A DNA stretch of 64,000 nucleotides from Candidatus Roseilinea mizusawaensis. Its GTDB lineage: Bacteria > Chloroflexota > Anaerolineae > J036 > Brachytrichaceae. Positions 60,266-64,000 of this stretch are shown in pieces. The notes under the pieces were generated by a model, which worked only from the letters and a program-made list of their open reading frames with translations, made no database searches and was not told the DNA's origin. Within the stretch, counting starts at the first letter, position 1. Each line of letters begins with the position of its first letter. The stretch spans positions 124,001 to 188,000 of the forward strand of contig JAEANN010000024.1 of assembly GCA_016841965.1 (NCBI GenBank), written 5' to 3'. The position numbers and the translations under genes are program-made.

Positions 60266-60745
60266 ATGCATCCAGCCCCACCGGGCGTCAGCCCTATTCT
60301 CTATACCCTGCTCGTGTTTGTGCATATCTTTGTGACTATGGTCGCCGCCGGCCTGAATGCCAGCTATGTGATATGGATCATGCGCGGCGTCAAAAACCCT
60401 GCCAGCTTATCCTTTGCGCTGCGTGGCGTCAAATTTATCGATGATTACGTGGCCAACCCTTGTTATCTGCTGGGGGGGCTGACCGGCCTCTTGATGATCT
60501 TGATGGGTAAACCAGTCGCCGCATTCCTATGGGTGGCGATCGGATTGTATGTGCTGGCAATGGCGATTGCCTATGGCGTCTATACACCCTTGCTCAGCCG
60601 TCAGATCAAGACACTCGATGCGCTTGGCCCTGACCATCCAGACTATCAAGCCTTGGCGCGTCGCTCCAATCAAATCGGCGCAGCGATGGGAATCCTGGTG
60701 GTGATCATTGTTGCCCTGAAGATTTTCGAACCGCCTTTGTGGTGA
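60266..60745 (+). CDS. DUF2269-like small membrane protein
   Basis: 159 residues, four helices (ILYTLLVFVHIFVTMVAAGLNASYVIWIM first). The last helix AMGILVVIIVALKIFEPPLW ends the protein. A soluble loop SRQIKTLDALGPDHPDYQALARRSNQIG lies between helices 3 and 4. Pattern fits DUF2269. Ribosome site AAGGAGTGTG before the ATG. Function unknown; co-transcribed with the next gene. Confidence 0.78.
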   Translation: MHPAPPGVSPILYTLLVFVHIFVTMVAAGLNASYVIWIMRGVKNPASLSFALRGVKFIDDYVANPCYLLGGLTGLLMILMGKPVAAFLWVAIGLYVLAMAIAYGVYTPLLSRQIKTLDALGPDHPDYQALARRSNQIGAAMGILVVIIVALKIFEPPLW

Positions 60746-60816
60746 CGTGCCATTCCGGTTTGTCCTGACAGTTGAGTTGTCAATTGAGCCGATCAAGCTC
60801 ATTAAAGGAGTTCCTA

Positions 60817-61317
60817 ATGCGCAGTATCCGTATTGTCCATGTGGTGGTTACATTTTGTGTCGCTCTGTTTGCCGGGTTGCTCTATACCTTTCAACAGGGC
60901 GTTATCCCGACCCTCAACACGTTGAATGCCCTTGAGTATGCCAAAGTGGAGCAGGCCCTGATCCGGAATCTAGACGCCTTTCCCACCGGTGTGATCGTCG
61001 TCGCCAATCTGGCGATGCTCTTGCCGCTGTATCCGCTGATCCGTCTCCGCAAGCAGCGCAATACCGCTTACTGGCGGTTGCTGGGGCTGGGTTGGCTGAT
61101 TTTCTTCTTCGGCGTTGGTGTGTTCACGATTGCGCTAAATGTGCCCATCAACAACGCTGTGCTGACCTGGGATCCGGCAGCTCCGCCGGCAGACTGGGAG
61201 GCGGCCCGCAGCGCCTGGAATAACCTGAACGCGATTCGCACACCGATCAACTATGTGAGCCTTGTGCTTCTTCTGTGGGCTGCTTTTGAGCTGCCGAAAG
61301 TGTCTACCGACAAATAG
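60817..61317 (+). CDS. DUF1772-like small membrane protein
   Basis: 166 residues from the ATG at 60817 (AAAGGAG seven bases upstream); the open frame back to 60772 is not coding. Four helices with FAGLLYTFQQGVIPTLNTL near the N-terminus and ALNVPINNAVLTWDPAAPPADWEAARSAWNNLNAIRTPINYVSLVLLLWAAF at the C-terminus, which is the DUF1772 (anthrone oxygenase-like) motif. Role unknown. Confidence 0.82.
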   Translation: MRSIRIVHVVVTFCVALFAGLLYTFQQGVIPTLNTLNALEYAKVEQALIRNLDAFPTGVIVVANLAMLLPLYPLIRLRKQRNTAYWRLLGLGWLIFFFGVGVFTIALNVPINNAVLTWDPAAPPADWEAARSAWNNLNAIRTPINYVSLVLLLWAAFELPKVSTDK

Positions 61318-61402
61318 CCCGTAAGCGGGCCAAACACACCCGCAGCTCCACAGCGTCGGATGCCTCCTGTTGCATTTTGTTGTGTGCGCTTTGTCATCTC
61401 GA

Positions 61403-61430
61403 TTGACAGCGGTGTAAAGTCGCGTAATAT
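61403..61430 (+). promoter_or_regulatory. Sigma-70-type promoter upstream of the DUF1349 gene
   Basis: TTGACA at 61403-61408, a 16-base spacer, and TAATAT at 61425-61430, 40 bases before the GTG start at 61470. The best consensus match I see in the window. Confidence 0.6.
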
Positions 61431-61469
61431 GCGCTTTAAGTTGCGCGCCTATGACACAGGAGGCATACC

Positions 61470-62084
61470 GTGAATCTGCTTCACAGCATCTCGCCCAATC
61501 GGCTCGAAGATCTTGGGCTAACCTGGCAGAACGAACCGGTGCAGTGGCATGCTATGCCCGATGGCGGTATGCAGGTCCTCACGCCGGCGCAGGTCGATTA
61601 CTTTCAAGATCCGCTCGGCCAGCACACCAAAGACTCTGCCCCCTTTTTGTGGATGCCTGTGCAGGGTGATTTTGTAGCGCGAGCGCACGTGCGTCCTGCG
61701 TTCACCACTACGTGGGATGCCGGCGCACTGATGGTGCGCTACGACCAGCAGCACTGGGCCAAAATTTGTTTCGAGAACACCGACTTGCCCAGCACCGCTA
61801 TTGTCAGCGTGGTCACCAATGGCGTCTCAGATGACGCAAATGGCGTTGACCTGACCGTGTCCGATGTGTGGTTGCAGATCGCGAGGGTGGGGAACGTGTT
61901 TGCGCTGCACTATGCGCTGGACGGCAAACATTGGCGCATGGTGCGCTTGTTTGCGCTGCCGGTGCCGCACACGGTGAAAGTGGGCTTGGTGGCGCAGTGC
62001 CCGACCGGCCCCGGCGCGACCATCGACTTCCTGCATTTCTCTATCGAGCATCGCGCGGTCAAACATCTTCGGGCCGGTGTGTAA
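61470..62084 (+). CDS. DUF1349-family protein
   Basis: 204 residues, all beta. MQVLTPAQVDYFQDPLGQHTKDSAPFLWMPVQGDFVARAHVRPAFTTTWDAGALMVRYDQQHWAKICFENTDLPSTAIVSVVTNGVSDDANG is the DUF1349 pattern (concanavalin-like fold, related to YesU-type proteins). Start is the GTG at 61470 with AGGAGG upstream. No signal peptide. Carbohydrate-related function suspected, not shown. Confidence 0.85.
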   Translation: MNLLHSISPNRLEDLGLTWQNEPVQWHAMPDGGMQVLTPAQVDYFQDPLGQHTKDSAPFLWMPVQGDFVARAHVRPAFTTTWDAGALMVRYDQQHWAKICFENTDLPSTAIVSVVTNGVSDDANGVDLTVSDVWLQIARVGNVFALHYALDGKHWRMVRLFALPVPHTVKVGLVAQCPTGPGATIDFLHFSIEHRAVKHLRAGV

Positions 62085-62242
62085 CCCCCCAGGCAACCAA
62101 ACGCGCTGAACGGGCGCTTCAATCCAATCGCCTGCCCCACCGTTGTGCTCTACGGTTGATTTTGGCCGTGTGCATTTGGCTTCGGGTGCTAGAATCCGGC
62201 GCGATTGAGACGAACCTTGAACCCAGCCAGGAGTATCAACCC

Positions 62243-64000
62243 GTGACCGATTACCTCACCCGTGGCGATCTGGCAAGCGTCGATCCTGAAGTGGCCGAAC
62301 TGATCCGGCACGAACACGCCCGCCAGTTTGCCAAACTCATCATGATTCCTAGCGAGTCCAGCGCGCCGGCAGCCGTGCGCGAGGCCGAAGGATCGGTGCT
62401 GCAAAATCTGTATGCCGAAGGCTATGCCCATCCAGACATGCACGGCTTGTCCGAAGCCGAGATTCTGGATTATGACCTGCAACTGGCGTTGTATCGCCGC
62501 TACGCCGACCGGCGTTACTACAAAGGCGTCGAGTACTGTAACCTGATCGAGGAGTTGTGCAAACGGCGCGGCGCCGAGGCTATTTGCCCGCCCGGCCTGT
62601 CGCCCGAACAACTCTATCTCAACGTGCAGCCGCTGGCCGGCGCAGTAGCCAACACTGCCGTCTACGAGGCGTTGGTGAACGAGGGCGATGTTGTGATGGG
62701 GTTGAACTTGCTGCACGGCGGCCACCTGTCGCACGGCAGCCCCGTCAACCACAGCGGCAGGCATCATCGCATGGTCTTCTACGAAGTGGACGAGAAGACC
62801 GAACTGCTCGACTACGACCGCATCCGCGAGATTGCGCTGCGCGAAAAGCCGAAGATGATCATCGCCGGCTATACCTCTTACCCCTGGGCGCCGGACTTCC
62901 ACAAATTCCGCCAGATTGCCGACGAATGCGGCGCATATCTGATGGCCGACATCTCGCATGTGGCCGGCCTGGCTGTCGCCGGCGTATATCCCAACCCTGT
63001 CGGCGTCGCGCATGTCACCACCTTTACCACGCACAAAACACTGCTTGGCCCGCGCGGCGCGGTCATTGTCACGACCGATCCCGAACTGGCGCGCAAGATC
63101 GACCGCGCCGTATTCCCCGGCGAGCAAGGCGGCCCCCACATGAACAAGATCGCCGGCATTGCCGTTGCGTTCAAGCTGGCGCGCAGCGAATCGTTCCGCC
63201 GGCTGCAACAACAGACCGTGGCGAATGCCAAGGCGCTGGCGCAGGGCTTCGCCGACAACGGCTTGCGCGTGGTGCACGGCGGCACCGACACGCACATGGT
63301 GCTGATCGATTGCAGAACGGCCGCGCCAAAACTGAATGGGGTGGCGCTGATGGGCGACGCTGCCGCGCGCATCCTCGACCTGGCCAATATCGTGTGCAAT
63401 CGCAACACCATCCCCGGCGATCGTGACGCCACCCGGCCCAGCGCGCTGCGCTTTGGCACGCCCTGGGTCACTCAGCGCGGCTTGAAAGAAGACGATATGC
63501 GCGAGATCGCCGCTGTGGTGGCGCAGATTCTGAAGACGGCCAAGCCGTTTACGCTGACCAGCGCCCGCGCCACCACGTACCGCGCCAAAGTCGATTTCGA
63601 TGTTCTGCTCGATGGCGCAGCCCGTATCAGCCGCCTGTGTGAAAAAGCCGGCGCAGACGCCGAGGCCCCGCGCGATGACTACCCACATGTGTGGACCAGC
63701 GTCATGCCGGTCGAGCCGTTGCCACCTTCTGGACTGCGCGCGTTGCAGATCAGCGGCGAACACGCCGGCGCGTTTTTGCAACTGGCGCTCACCAGCGATG
63801 TAAGCGCACTCGCCCCCGAAGAAACGCAGCCGGCCTGGGTGTTGGAGCGCGATGGACGGCCCATGGCGCCGGCCATTGTGTTGAACGCCGGCGCAACCTA
63901 TCGCTTGGCTGTTCCGGCAGACAAGATCGAGCGTGTGGCGCGCTGGCTGCGCGCGTTGTCCGATGGCTATGTGCAGTTCGACGCGCACGATGTGTATGCC
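62243..64000 (+). CDS. glyA: Serine hydroxymethyltransferase with GcvT-like extension, 3' end outside window
   Basis: 586 residues in the window, still open at its end. GTG start with CCAGGAG nine bases upstream. SHMT core: FAKLIMIPSESSAPAAVREAEGSVLQNLYAEGY, LNVQPLAGAVANTAVYEALVNEGDVVMGLNLLHGGHLSHGSPVNHSG, MADISHVAGLAVAGVYPNPVGVAHVTTFTTHKTLLGPRGAVI (PLP Lys at about residue 265). Between AEGY and RYYKGVEY there is an insertion of about 25 residues (AHPDMHGLSEAEILDYDLQLALYRRYAD) not in standard SHMT. After about residue 480 a domain resembling GcvT/YgfZ begins: LRALQISGEHAGAFLQLALTSDVSALAPEETQPAWVLERDGRPMAPAIV. Makes glycine and methylene-THF from serine. Confidence 0.88.
   Translation, partial: MTDYLTRGDLASVDPEVAELIRHEHARQFAKLIMIPSESSAPAAVREAEGSVLQNLYAEGYAHPDMHGLSEAEILDYDLQLALYRRYADRRYYKGVEYCNLIEELCKRRGAEAICPPGLSPEQLYLNVQPLAGAVANTAVYEALVNEGDVVMGLNLLHGGHLSHGSPVNHSGRHHRMVFYEVDEKTELLDYDRIREIALREKPKMIIAGYTSYPWAPDFHKFRQIADECGAYLMADISHVAGLAVAGVYPNPVGVAHVTTFTTHKTLLGPRGAVIVTTDPELARKIDRAVFPGEQGGPHMNKIAGIAVAFKLARSESFRRLQQQTVANAKALAQGFADNGLRVVHGGTDTHMVLIDCRTAAPKLNGVALMGDAAARILDLANIVCNRNTIPGDRDATRPSALRFGTPWVTQRGLKEDDMREIAAVVAQILKTAKPFTLTSARATTYRAKVDFDVLLDGAARISRLCEKAGADAEAPRDDYPHVWTSVMPVEPLPPSGLRALQISGEHAGAFLQLALTSDVSALAPEETQPAWVLERDGRPMAPAIVLNAGATYRLAVPADKIERVARWLRALSDGYVQFDAHDVYA

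Noticed and set aside
62189..63988. 599-residue open frame on the minus strand opposite glyA
   Set aside because: Antisense to an unmistakable SHMT; a GC-rich third-position shadow with no recognisable family.
1..64000. tRNA or rRNA genes
   Set aside because: No T-loop GGTTCGAATCC-type signatures with matching arms and no rRNA segments were found by eye in the intergenic DNA.

Overview
The window is GC-rich bacterial chromosome, saturated with the hexamer GCCGGC and densely coded on both strands. The gene content and style suggest a Chloroflexota member (Anaerolineae-like). This is an inference from several features: secreted beta-helix proteins ending in a short LPxxxR-like tail, a helix-turn-helix/ATPase/receiver protein of the kind common in that phylum, Cys-free bL31 next to an L21-L27 pair, many sugar ABC transporters without their ATPase, and families of short heptanucleotide tandem repeats. 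No rRNA, tRNA, CRISPR array, phage or transposase gene was recognised.

Layout. 1-10 kb: end of a P-type ATPase, an overlapping three-gene glycosyltransferase/PAP2-like operon, surE, a beta-propeller lactonase, an RNase H-like unknown, a UMF1-type MFS protein and an MscS channel. 10-16 kb: three secreted proteins, namely a subtilisin whose propeptide and catalytic domain are put out of frame by sixteen heptanucleotide units, and two CSLREA-type beta-helix proteins. 16-22.8 kb: YdjM-like membrane hydrolase, small unknown, TctA-like membrane protein, L31/L27/L21, a VOC protein and an N-acetylmuramidase. 22.8-31.3 kb: a carbohydrate-use locus in visible decay. It has an intact binding protein, two permeases and a URO-D-like protein, but a frameshifted GH9-like enzyme, a GH42-like gene without its barrel and a multiply broken GHL6-like pseudogene; a divergent AraC regulator sits at its head. 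31.3-40.4 kb: SLC13-type transporter, OsmC-like protein, a truncated sialidase-like remnant, a GH2 enzyme and a second, intact sugar ABC operon read divergently from it. 40.4-46.1 kb: hybrid histidine kinase, MDR dehydrogenase, receiver protein, aldo-keto reductase. 46.1-55.4 kb: pheT, a secreted zinc peptidase, YtxH/cation antiporter pair, and an overlapping M24 peptidase/ATP-grasp/GNAT operon. 55.4-64 kb: GH3 beta-glucosidase, class V aminotransferase-like protein, AraC regulator divergent from two small membrane proteins, DUF1349 protein, and a serine hydroxymethyltransferase that appears fused to a GcvT-like domain and runs off the window.

Functionally this is a heterotroph that takes up oligosaccharides through binding-protein transporters, cleaves them in the cytoplasm (GH2, GH3, formerly GH9/GH42/GHL6) and exports proteases and adhesin-like proteins. 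The most interesting signal is the heptanucleotide repeat family (10.6, 25.4, 31.0, 36.5 and 48.7 kb). One array lies inside a gene and exactly accounts for its frameshift, and another lies at the breakpoint of a truncated gene.
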